Shown here one piece after another: positions 12,601 to 22,929 of a DNA stretch of 64,000 nt. The stretch spans positions 5,511,627 to 5,575,626 of the forward strand of contig OX422201.1 of NCBI GenBank assembly GCA_949130485.1. Reading direction: 5' to 3'. The DNA comes from Agelas oroides (Eukaryota; Porifera; Demospongiae; Agelasida; Agelasidae). Under the pieces are notes generated by a model. That model made no database searches. It had not been told where the DNA came from and was given only the letters and a program-made list of their open reading frames with translations. The position numbers were made by a program, and so were the translations under genes. Each line of letters begins with the position of its first letter. Within the stretch, counting starts at the first letter, position 1.

Positions 12601-12878
12601 TGTTAGCTATATCAACACTTTTTAATGTATCCATAAACAATATTGTTGTTACAAATGTAAGTCTTACCCAGGGGGGTGGACTCTACATGTAGAGTCCACG
12701 GATGGTGGCTCTAAGTGATTTAGAGCCCTCACACTGACCAATCAAATCCAAGCATTTCATGACAGCATACTCTAACTAGACTTTCTTTCACTTGCAATTT
12801 GACAACATTGAAATATCAACTAAGAATTATCTATGTTTATTCTGTGTAGATGGTGTCTATGAAGAATTACAGCAATAG
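6699..12878 (+). CDS. Death Effector Domain protein with tyrosine motifs
   Basis: Four exons, 6699-7548, 7716-7913, 8542-8592 and 12850-12878, join in phase to 375 residues. ATG 6699 was chosen; the frame is open further 5' but only from non-ATG codons. Residues about 10-90 look like a Death Effector Domain: FRQLVYNFSQKLSKEE, LHDCRERYRD, LEMCGVFSPSNPAGLIDVAK and WVKDFMK, matching the helix pattern of FADD/caspase-8 DEDs. A Lys/Glu-rich, probably coiled-coil stretch follows (about 95-200), then a Ser/Cys-rich linker and a tail with EDYATL, HYYKSL and a final GVYEELQQ. Such proteins act as adaptors in apoptosis or NF-kB signalling; that role is inferred. The last intron (8593-12849) contains the 3.85 kb foldback array, so the 29-base terminal exon depends on splicing across it. 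The closest vertebrate counterpart is not clear. Confidence 0.75.
7993..8042. repeat. Short hairpin repeat, TAGCCTC family
   Basis: Starts TAGCCTCGCACCCAGGCT and ends AGCCTGGGTACGAGGCTA, so the two ends are near-perfect inverted copies. This is one of at least ten copies of a 35-65 bp interspersed hairpin found across the window. Confidence 0.8.
8921..9063. mobile_element. 143-bp hairpin element, copy 1
   Basis: Ends AGTTAGACGCT and AGCGTCTAACT are inverted copies, and an inner pair (ATCTACGCGATTTAGAAACC and its complement) extends the stem. The GC-rich centre contains GCGCCCGAGCGCAGCGAGGG. The same 143-bp unit recurs at 9693-9835, 10465-10607, 11237-11379 and, inverted, 12009-12151. No protein is encoded. 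Confidence 0.85.
9071..12773. mobile_element. Foldback-like array of five 617-bp elements separated by 143-bp hairpins
   Basis: Five bodies of exactly 617 bp lie at 9071-9687, 9843-10459, 10613-11229 (inverted), 11387-12003 and 12157-12773 (inverted), alternating with 143-bp hairpins. Each body has short inverted ends, AGAGTATGC and GCATACTCT. Copies differ by only a few bases, for example AATAGTGTG versus AATAATGTG and GGCGGAGCT versus GGCAGAGCT. Opposite orientations give inverted repeats of more than 600 bp. Two short open frames (67 and 84 codons) are present in every copy, joined in one frame by TAAATG; neither resembles a known protein. The array sits in the last intron of the Death Effector Domain gene. 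It looks like a non-autonomous foldback or MITE-type element that amplified recently. Confidence 0.88.
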
Positions 12879-13009
12879 CTGCAAAGCCATCGGACACGAT
12901 TATTGTATCTGTGTATGCTGGACACATAAGATTTGTGATGTAATATAAAGTGCTGTGCACAAGCATGTAACCCCCCCAAGCATTATTCAAAGCTTTGTTT
13001 ACATACTTC

Positions 13010-14055
13010 GGACACCACTTGACGTAAGTCGACATCCTGTTGACTAATGATTTTACGTCACAAATTTTTTCCTCCAGTCTATTCATGCTGTGTGCATTAA
13101 TGACAGTTATTCAGAAGAACAGCTGAAACAAGCACAATCATGCTGGAATGAACACACGATTATTCATGGTAGCTAATATGTAAGGATTCTGGACAGTGCA
13201 CACCATAAGTGATTGATTGGGTCATTTTAGTCAAGTATACCAGAAGCCAGAAGAGCAGCCTTGGTCCCAACCTGCCAATGTAATAATGATATTGCTTCAT
13301 CTGATCCACATTAACAACTATACACAGTATATGAAACATGTATATAATATCCAGTTTCCTAGATTGTACATGCAGAGCTAACCATGGATGCTCAGAATGG
13401 CAAAACAGCATGTAGTTACTTACTTAGTCTTGGTAGCCATTTCAAAATGCATTGGGAAATGAGATGTGGAGTGCATGATCTTAGCTTTATCGTAGAAGCA
13501 GTATAGCTAGGAAGCAGGAAGCTAAGTTGTTAGGTAAATGGAATATTGGTACCTAATGAATAGTTTACTGGTATAGCTACCATGCAGCTGTCCAATCAGA
13601 CTCCAGCTTTTTAAAATTTTGAGTGGAAATAAGAGTATAATTATGTGCATGTGCAGAACGGTACAAACATGAAGATATCCATGCAGTGATATAGCTACTG
13701 CATGTTCTATCAGTTCTTAGTCATTACTCTCAAGTCATGCAAAGTGACGTGGGTTGTTGGGGGTGATGTGCTTCATTCTAGGGCCATTCCCAGATTTTGC
13801 AGTAGACACAACTCTTGAATATAGTTACGTGAGCAAATCCACTTGCAAGGCAAGGGGACCTTCACACCTCAAGATGCCATCCTGGTTCATTAACCAGTGA
13901 TTTAAACTTCTGATGGCATCCTGTTGACTAGTGAATGTTGTTCTATAACAATGATTTTACGTCACACTGAATTGTTTCCTCCATGCAGTCTATATTCATG
14001 CTATGTGCATTAATGACAGTCATTCAGAAGAACAGGTGAAACAAGCACAATCATG
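13010..14055. repeat. Diverged direct repeat pair
   Basis: About 130 bases at 13010-13147 recur in altered form at 13915-14055. Both contain ATGATTTTACGTCACA, TGTGCATTAATGACAGT and CATTCAGAAGAACAG-like words. The rest of 12879-14570 shows no coding signal or RNA gene that I could recognise. Confidence 0.6.
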
Positions 14056-14570
14056 CATCCTATGTGAGCAAACATACTAGCTACTAGCCCTATTCCCAGA
14101 CCATTCCTAGGTTTCATGGCATGTGCAAATCTTGAGGTTATAACTAGTTACATGAGCAAATCCAGCCTCATTCCCAGGCCCTGGCCAGTTTCACTGTCAT
14201 TTACCATATTGCAAGCAACCGAAAGCTTGGTGGGGGCTGGGAACAAGGCTAAGTAAATCCACAGTTGATCTGCAAGTCAAGGGAAGCCTTCATACTTTAT
14301 AATCCTATAAAGATGGTGTTTGTTAACCAAATATCGTCCTGTCTGTATAATAATATAAATATGTAGTCAACCCCGGTCACAACTCACATCCATTTCTACT
14401 GCAAAGTTCATGTATAATTATACAAAGTATGCAGAGCTTATGAGTGGTGAAGCCAGAGCTCCTGGCAGCAGTTATCAGCATGCAAACTTTGGGAAGGGTG
14501 TAGCTAGCCTTGTTTCTAGGTGCTCAAAAAATTGAGGCCCGGAACAAAGCTACACAATACCCATTGAACA

Positions 14571-15147
14571 TGTCCCCGGGTTACCCCGAGAGGGGTGCCA
14601 GGGGAAGGCTTGTCCGTCCTGCATGTAGTCTGTCCCCGGGTTACCCCGAGAGGGGTGCCAGGGGAAGGCTTGTACGTCCTGCATGTAGTCTGTCCCCGGG
14701 TTACCCCGAGAGGGGTGCCAGGGGAAGGCTTGTCCGTCCTGCATGTAGTCTGTCCCCGGGTTACCCCGAGAGGGGTGCCAGGGGAAGGCTTGTACGTCCT
14801 GCATGTAGTCTGTCCCCGGGTTACCCCGAGAGGGGTGCCAGGGGAAGGCTTGTCCGTCCTGCATGTAGTCTGTCCCCGGGTTACCCCGAGAGGGGTGCCA
14901 GGGGAAGGCTTGTCCGTCCTGCATGTAGTCTGTCCCCGGGTTACCCCGAGAGGGGTGCCAGGGGAAGGCTTGTCGGTCCTGCATGTAGTCTGTCCCCGGG
15001 TTACCCCGAGAGGGGTGCCAGGGGAAGGCTTGTACGTCCTGCATGTAGTCTGTCCCCGGGTTACCCCGAGAGGGGTGCCAGGGGAAGGCTTGTCCGTCCT
15101 GCATGTAGTCTGTCCCCTGGTCATCCCGAGAGGGGTGCCAGGGGAAG
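14571..15147. repeat. 60-bp minisatellite, about 9.6 copies
   Basis: The unit starts TGTCCCCGGGTTACCCCGAG and is exactly 60 bp, so it reads open in several frames on both strands; these are not genes. The copies are nearly identical and differ mainly at one position (TGTCCGTCC, TGTACGTCC or TGTCGGTCC). The final partial copy is altered (CCCCTGGTCATCCCGAG). Each unit contains internal CCCCGAGAGGGG palindromic sequence. The following stretch 15148-16614 holds no recognisable gene. Confidence 0.97.
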
Positions 15148-16614
15148 ACTCCTGACCTGTGTTTCGTTTGTTTTCTGGGACCCTGACATCACACTGTCTC
15201 ATTTTTAATTCACCTGCGCTGTTTCACTACTTTCCCTTTGTTCCTAACATATTCCAAGCTGTTATTATTTTGGTTGTACACATATAGTTCGAGAATTTCC
15301 AGTTTATCCCTTTCATATTATAGACTGTCTCATAAGCCTGTTTAGGCTGGTTGCTTTTATGCAAGTGACATTAAAAATTTTGATTGATTGATTGATTGAT
15401 ATTCACCACTAGGATATCTTCCCCTCATTTCTAAGTCGCTAGGGGGATCAGGTAATTTGTTAACAAGGATGGTAGGCTGCCAATAGATAATGGGGAGTAT
15501 GTACAATTAATCTTACTACTCAAAATTGGCATAATTATATGTGCAAACCATAATCTACCTATGTATCTCATAGGTATGTGAACCACCTGACAAGATGTTC
15601 CATTGACATAGTATCCACTCATCGTTGTGAGTAATACCAATCTTGGTGCGTGACCATACACAGTGCAAGTCTATGTTCATTCATCCCACCTCCAACACAC
15701 ACATGGACTATGTTATCCTGTACAATCCCAAGCCAAAGTGATAATCACCACAATTCTCAGGCCTTTCCTGCCTCCTTTTTTTTGATCACTTAATGTATAC
15801 AGACAGTTCTTCTGATATGATTGCACTACATTGTACTATATAGTGGGTATGTAGTCAACGGTATGACTACATTTTGATTGTAGCCCTGCTTCTGGATCCC
15901 TCTCCAGTATTGGTTATTGATAAAAATGGGGTACACAACAAACGCTAACTGGGAAGAGCCCAGGAACGAGGGTTTAAGTGTGCAACACACATTATCCATA
16001 TATAGACTTATCATTATTAAGAATATCATGCTAATAGATACAATGAAATAGTCGAAATGCATGTATACTTTATTAGATTATAGCCAATAAATTAGTAACT
16101 TTCACAATGTTGTTGTTAGTCATCCAGTGGTAACATTGTTGTCCTATTGTTCACTTGTCCCACGTACATCACCCTGTTTTCTTTGCTATTGGACATGTGG
16201 CAAGAAGGAGATAACAATGAAACAACTACACAGTAGTTAACACAAACGAAAAGTACCAAATGTACTCAGAACTTAAATAAGTCATGTGAACGGTAGCAGA
16301 GTTACAACCAATCAATCTTTACTGTCACCTGCAGGAACACAGCCAGCCCATGAGGGCTTATGAGACACCGCAGCTACTAAGTACATAAACGTTGTGTGAA
16401 CAGTAGCAGAGTACACATGCAATATATACTGTATTGCCCGTGCAAGTGCCCATGGGTGCTTGCAGCTCAAGCACCAAAATTTGGGGGTAGACACTTGCAC
16501 AAAGGAGATGCTTGAATGGTTTAACTATCCTTGGGCAACTGCCCACCTCAGATCTAACCATTATCACTGAATCAACCTGTAAAATGACCCTTGAGAACCC
16601 GATGAAGAATATAG

Positions 16615-19600
16615 TCATCTGACAATTACCTCATCAAGATCTGATTTAGTTTGATCCTCAAGTCTCCGGATATCATCCATGGTAAGCCCATACCATTCAT
16701 CTATCCAGCAGAATACCTGTCGGTGAAAATTCCGGAAGAGACGAGGATACACCTAGAGGAGGGAGCAGAGGAAAAAGATTAGGGAGGAGATTGGAAAGGG
16801 ATAAAGCCAAAATGGTTGTGTGTTGGTTAGTAGACAAGCATACAGCTCATCACTCCTTGGTTGCCCCTTCAACAAATGCACTGTCGTTTCTTCCACCTCC
16901 CTAACCAGGCAATGCTTCCTTAATAGCTAATGAAATTGTCTGGTGCACACGTTTCGTGCCAGCAGTGTAGTTTCTGCCTCAAGAGAAGAAGGGCAGGTTC
17001 ATAGAGAAAAGCACATGGCAGATTCCGTGTTTGACTGTGGAAAGCATTGAGTAGGACATTTCTTTCTTTCTTCCTTTGCATAAACAGGTTTAAAAAAGAA
17101 CTATCACCATTTAGGGCTCCATGTTGGGTGCTGAAGGCAGTTCTCATTCTGGACAAGCATTTGCTGGCCAAGAATATTGACTACTGAAAGTTCGTTAATG
17201 AGTAAATGTGATGCTACTGTCATAATCTGTACAGGTTGCCTGCGGTGCTTATTCCGGTAGGCGTGGTATGCGTAATCGGGCTGTTTAGCACAATAAGGCT
17301 ACGTTTTCAGAGCTTTCCCTTGCTGTACGCTAAGCAGAGGCTAGCACTATGAGTAACAACACTAATCTAATATCAAGTTGTTCACTCCAGCAGCGATGGT
17401 GGACAATCTTGCTGAAAAGATCGACGAGTGTCCGCTATATTGGGGTCATTGAGTATTGTTTGCGTACAATTGGGACCACAAAAACTGTCCGTTATACAGA
17501 GTAGCGGGGTGTCCGCTATTCAGGGGTTGCTTAAGCATTGTAGTGAATGGAAGGACAGTCGGGACTTCCAGAATTGTCCGTTATATCGTGGGTGTCCGCT
17601 GTTGAGGGGTGTCCGTTAAGCGGGATTCCACTGTAGAATGTTAAGTTGGAGAGGAGACAGCAATCAGTGATCTGTGCTTCTCTGAGGAACAGATGACTGG
17701 GAGGGTCTGGGGGCCTGCCCTCCTCTCGCCCAAGAAATTTAAATTCTTTGATGTTGGTTTTGAAGCCACTTTGAAGTTGGTCCAGAGGTATGTGCTAGTA
17801 TTGGTGCCAAGATTCTTGGGTGGGTGATACCCAGGGCTTTTCCCTATGAAACCCTGTATGTGTACATGTAACTCAGACTGAAGTCTAATTCTGACAATTT
17901 ATCACATGCTTTCCCTCCATAAATTCTCCTTCTCCTGTCCTCCCCTCTTTCCTACCAGCACTCTTGCCACACTCCCAAGAGGAAGAGTCCCACCATACCT
18001 TCTGGATACGGCTCTCCACTTGACCCTGCAGTCCCCACCACTTGAACTCGCAGGTGACCAGCTTGTAGCAGCACATGGAGGGAGAGACCTTCTCCTTCCA
18101 GTCCTTGGGGAGGGGGCCCCTGCCTGTCTTCTCAGAATGAAACTTGGATGGGTCCCATTCTGGCTTATAGTCCTGCAGGATGGGAATGCAGACAGATTAT
18201 GAATAAGACAAGATTATGAGGTGGATACCGTAGTCGTTCTAATTATGCATTGCTCCAATAATGCTTTTGTGCAGAAATAAAAATTCAATCATCCTGAACT
18301 GTGATGCAAGATTCGAAATATGATGCATAATTAGAAAACACCTTTTTATAGCACACCATGACTCGCATTCTGTGAGTTGATAAGCCTCTAAGTACTAGCT
18401 CTCTGCATACACACACACACACGCACACACACACACACTCTTCCTTACTTTTGCATCTACTGGGTCATTGACAATATCAACTTGTATCACATCCCTCTTA
18501 GCAAGAAGCTGTGGAGGCAGTTTATGGACCTATGGGAAAGTGGGAGGGAGGGAGGGAGGGAGGGAGGGAGGGAGGGAGGGAGGGAGGGAGGGAGGGAGGG
18601 AGGGAGGGAGGGAGGGAGGGAGGGAGGGAGGAAAGGAAAGGAAAGGAGAGGAGGTGAGAGAGGGACAGGGGGAGGAAGTAGGGATGCAATCATGTGGCAC
18701 TCCAACACAGGACAGAGAATCTCAATATTCTGAAGAACTTCAGTAGCTATGTGTACACAGAGTAACAATCTCAATAACAGTTGGTTAAGTACCAGTGTTG
18801 AGGTCAATGGTACAAAGCCAGCATGAAGGGCTAAAACGCCTCGCAATAATGACTAAATGATGCAATTGTTTCAAGGGGGTAAACTTGGCCTATGAAACTA
18901 ATTATACACACTGCATTTGTTAATGAATAACCAAACTAATTTTACACACTGCACTTGTTAATGAATAGCAAAAATACCAAACACGTACATTTTCTTGCTT
19001 CCCACTATCATTATCTATGTGCCAGGTTTCTATGGTGATGTGGAAATTGTCCCTCATGTAGTCAGGATTCTGGGGAGACAAAGAGAAGAGATCATTATGT
19101 TAGCCTCATTCCCAGGCTCTCGTGTGGGGCCAGGGATGTTAGCCTCATTCCCAGGCTCTCATGTGGGGCCAGGGAGAAGAAAAAGAGCCTGTTGGCACAT
19201 GTGAAGTTCCCTTGGTAACTTGCACTCCTCTTAAGATTTCAGTTTCCTGCTACATTACAGGATTATGCCTCCTGCCCGTGTGTGCCTCCTGGCAAGAAAT
19301 GGTCTGGTGAACGAAGTCGAATTTCTTGGGCTTATTCCCCAAAGTTGTAAGGACCAATGAGATTGCGAGATCGGTAATCACTTCCCTTGCAACTAGAGTA
19401 TCCGTACCTGAAAAATGTTTTGAACGTTGCTAGGTGACACTGTCGCCAAAGTGTGCGCTAGCCCAAGAAATTCGACTTTGTTCACCAGACCGTTTTCTCC
19501 TCATGAGAGGGCGGGGTCTGGGGACAAGACTAATGAGACACGTTCGGGCGACTTTAAAGTTCACTGACTGCCACAAAAGAGACCATGTAGACCATTTTTG

Positions 19601-22593
19601 CTGAAATGACATCACTCCTGACTTCAAAGCCGCCCTAATGTACCTCACAGTAAGGTAGAAGGGGTGTGTGCATCTAGTCTTCTAGGCGTCCTTACTGAGA
19701 TGACAGTCTTGCAGTAGGGATAGCAGTTCCATGCCTTCTCATGAATCTCAAGAGCTCCTTTTGGTGCTAGCATTCGTACCAACCGGGGGACTTTACTGAG
19801 TGGGAGGAGGGAGGGAAGAATGGAGGGGGAGAGGGAGGGAAGAATGAAGAGGGGGGAAGGGGGAAGGAGAGATGGAGGAGGGAGGGAGGGAGGGAGGGAG
19901 GGAGGGAGGGAGGGAGGGAGGGAGGGAGGGAGGGAGGGAGGGAGGGAGGGAGGGAGGGAGGAAAGGGAGGGAGGTACGAGAAAGAAGAGGGAGGGAGGGA
20001 AAAAGGGAGGGAGTTAGAGAGAGAAGAGGGGGAGGGATGGAAAGAGGAAGGGAGGGAGAAGAGGGAGAGAGGGTGATTGAGGATTCAGCGCTATGAGCAT
20101 GCACATGTACATCTGTAATCTATGTTGGGGAGTAGCAGTGTGCCGCTGTCTGTATTGAGGAGGGCAGACAGCAGAATCAGGTATCTCCCCCTCTGCTCTC
20201 TGCACACTCAGTAATGCAACAGAAGTGGAGGGACCTCCTGTGACATGATACGTATGCAGGAACCTGTATCCCAGCCCACATAGTAGGTAGTAGGTGTGTC
20301 CATGTGATCTATTTCCAAGTCCCTTTGCCTCACTTTCACAGAGCTTTTCAAAGTATGGGGAAAAGGCCTGGTCATGGTACCTGTACTATGACACAGATGC
20401 CACAAAAGCATCTTCTCATATTCTGATGCAAAACTATGCTAGCCAAACGAGGGAGACTCGTCCAATCTCCATTCACTCCTAGCTCCTCATTCCAAACTTT
20501 GTTTACATCGTCCATCCCACTTCCTGTGTCACTGCACTGTCATTGTAGCACCTGCTTGTCATCTGTTGTGGATACTAAATAAACATTAGATTCTCTGTAA
20601 CCAGGAGAATATGCCACGTCCCTCATAACCTCTCTCAATGTACATGATTACGAGCTAATTAGTTGTTTTAGAATGTTTGACAGCTGCAACGCTAGACTTT
20701 ATTAGTAGTGGTGGTGGTTGATACAGCAATCAATATAACTGCAATTTCACTCCTCCACAGCGCCATCCAAACAAACCAGCACGGAAAGTCTAGTGACATT
20801 TTAGAGTCACTTGTTGCACAGGACACGCAGTTCAGCCTAGCCTCATTCCCAGGCACTCACCTAGCCTTCCATTGCTTGCAGTACAGAAAAGCTTTTCCGC
20901 ACTATAAGCAACAAAAAGGGGGCCTAGATTAAATAACTGGACATTATAATGGCACGAGTATGCATAATACTAGCCTCTGGTTAGCTTTTTTCGACAGCGA
21001 ACAGCAAGGGAGAGCTCTCGATCGCGCCTTTGTAGTGCTCAACGGCATGAGTACGCATTGCCACGCCTACCGGAAACATACCAGAAGCCTCTGAAGTAAG
21101 GACACCCTTTACTCAGGACACTAGGGATGGCACCAATGGTGTCCGCATTATAGAGATTCCTCTGTACATGTATCTGTGGGTTTATTTAATTGAAATGACA
21201 TGCTGTACACCGAGATGGCAGCTCAAATTTAGAAATTAAGATCACATGATGACCAAGTTTTATCATTCCAAGTGGTAGAGTCACTCGTTACACAGGATAC
21301 ATATTGCATAGGGTGTACATTTCAGCCCAGAGGAGGGAGGACACGATCACATGATAGCAACAATTAACTGGCATTCCAAGGTCAAGAAGTGTAGATACAA
21401 GCTACAATTTAACCCTATGCGTCCATCGTGACTTGCCCTTAGAGTCATTCTCATAGCTTGCATCCGCGATTCTTGCCCTTGGAATGTCATAATTGTCACT
21501 ACAACATGACGTCATGTCCTCCCTACTCTGACAAATTCATGCTAAATAACCGCAAGAACAACTCTTATTGGAGCCCACCTTGCCAAGTGGTAGATCTTGT
21601 GTGTGTACTGCCCCTTTCCCATCTCCTCATTTTCAAAGGCCTCATTTGTGAGGACCTCCACCCCCTCACCACCTCCTGTCTCATTCTTACTCGCCTGGGC
21701 CACTGAGTAAAGCTGACCAACTTGGTACTGCAGGGGGTATGCATGTGTGCACATGTCAGTGTTGTTCAGCTAGGACCTCAAGCCTTCCCCTAGCTCGAAT
21801 TTTTACTTGTTTAGGACAAAGAACGCATGCACGAAATACAATGAAATGTGTTCTGTCAGTTGGGAACCCTTCCCCTCCTCTGTAAACTGAGATATAGACG
21901 TTGACATCATTCATGATGAGATCTTCACCCCCATCCAGTTTTTGATCGCTTACAGTATGCAAATATGAAGGAGGAAGTCCTGCTGGGAGACCCTAGGCCT
22001 GGGAAGAAGGCTAAAATACATGTACATGTATTTGGACAGTGGGAGTGGATTTTCCTAAGTTTATTGTTCTGCTAGTAGCTGGTCGTGTATTGGACACAAT
22101 CACCAGCTTGCCTATAAGTTGCATGTATATCAATTACTAATCCTGTATGACTGATAAACATACCTCTTCTGTGCTTAAAGGTAGCACAATTCGACTAAGA
22201 GGGGAGAGAAGAGAGAAAAGGAGAGAAGAGAGAAAAGGAGAGGAGAAGGAAGAGAGAGGACAGGGAAGAGGAAGGAGAAATGAAAGGAGGGAAGATATCG
22301 GTGAGAGGAAGAGAGAAAAAGAGGTATGAAAGAGAAAGTAGAGGAGGGAGAAAATACACACAGAATATTTCAAGATGGGTTTTCAGCGTAACCTTCCACT
22401 ACAGTCTACACATCAATCATGCTTGTCTACATGCTTGGCAAGAATATGCCAGCCAGCTATGTCTGTGGTTGGTACAAAAGACCAGGCTGGGACTAATTAA
22501 CCATTCTGTTTATCCAGACCCCAACAATGATAGCCATAACTGAGGTTTTCACTTAGGGTCAAACTACTTCACTTACAACTCCCTGATCAGCAT
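16615..22593 (-). CDS. Class I phosphatidylinositol transfer protein
   Basis: Carries single phosphatidylinositol or phosphatidylcholine molecules between membranes and supports phosphoinositide signalling. Minus-strand exons: 22577-22593 (MLIREF), 22164-22194, 21579-21727, 19696-19795, 18989-19069, 18449-18529, 17999-18172 and 16630-16752, all in phase, giving 252 residues. Family marks are [92 protein letters not shown] and [12 protein letters not shown]. The fold is of the PITPNA/PITPNB type. The C-terminal end is unresolved: reading through the last donor adds four codons to a stop at 16615-16617 (used for the coordinate), or a further short exon lies downstream. Three introns have their 3' splice site directly after a long pyrimidine repeat. 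Confidence 0.93.
18542..18632. repeat. (GGGA)n microsatellite, right copy
   Basis: About 22 GGGA units. On the minus strand it is a (CCCT)n tract ending about 12 bases before the acceptor of the PITP exon at 18449-18529. Confidence 0.97.
19878..19962. repeat. (GGGA)n microsatellite, right copy
   Basis: About 21 units inside a 280-base purine-rich stretch (19800-20080). The stretch begins at the acceptor of the PITP exon at 19696-19795 as read on the minus strand. Confidence 0.97.
22195..22332. repeat. Purine-rich GAGAGAAGAGA repeat in PITP intron 2
   Basis: About 135 bases of almost pure purine on the plus strand. Read on the minus strand it is an exceptionally long polypyrimidine tract that ends exactly at the TTAG acceptor of PITP exon 2 (22164-22194). 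Confidence 0.85.
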
Positions 22594-22929
22594 AATTACT
22601 TAGTCCGTCGAGGAGCCCTTGACTCTGCTAAAATTCGGATTTGACAGCACTGCTCTCAGCTGGCCTAAAAACATCACCCACTTCCGGAACTCGGTACACG
22701 TACGCGCCACGGGGAAATCCTGCTGAGCGCGCAGCGCCGCGCCAGCCAGGCCGGCCGTGATACCCGTACTCACGGGACTATGCCACGTGTAGCTCAAAGG
22801 GCGCCGCACTGGCGCCAGATGGCTCCGCGTTCGGAATTATGTGGGCGTTGTCACATTCCGCGTATCGGTCACGCGCTTGTTTGCATTTGACACACGATAG
22901 TTCACGACAGAGAAGCGTTCACGTTGAAG

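Larger units (their letters stand above)
16706..20263. repeat. Right copy of the 3.6 kb segmental duplication
   Basis: Matches 1-3568 almost base for base. It contains exons 4-7 and the 5' end of exon 8 of the complete PITP gene. Differences include shorter (GGGA)n tracts, an extra copy of a TAGCCTCATTCCCAGG-containing segment near 19110-19170, and a small duplication near 19820. Because the full gene surrounds this copy, it is the probable donor. Confidence 0.93.

Noticed and set aside
9152-12692. Treating the 67- and 84-codon frames in the array as genes
   Set aside because: They match no family known to me, occur only within the repeated element, and identity between copies reflects recent duplication rather than selection.
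14571-15147. Possible CRISPR-like array
   Set aside because: The whole 60-bp unit repeats, with no unique spacers, and the genome is eukaryotic.
14510-15208. Open frames of up to 232 codons with 20-residue repeats
   Set aside because: The 60-bp unit is a multiple of three, so several frames on both strands stay open; no recognisable protein, start context or splice structure.
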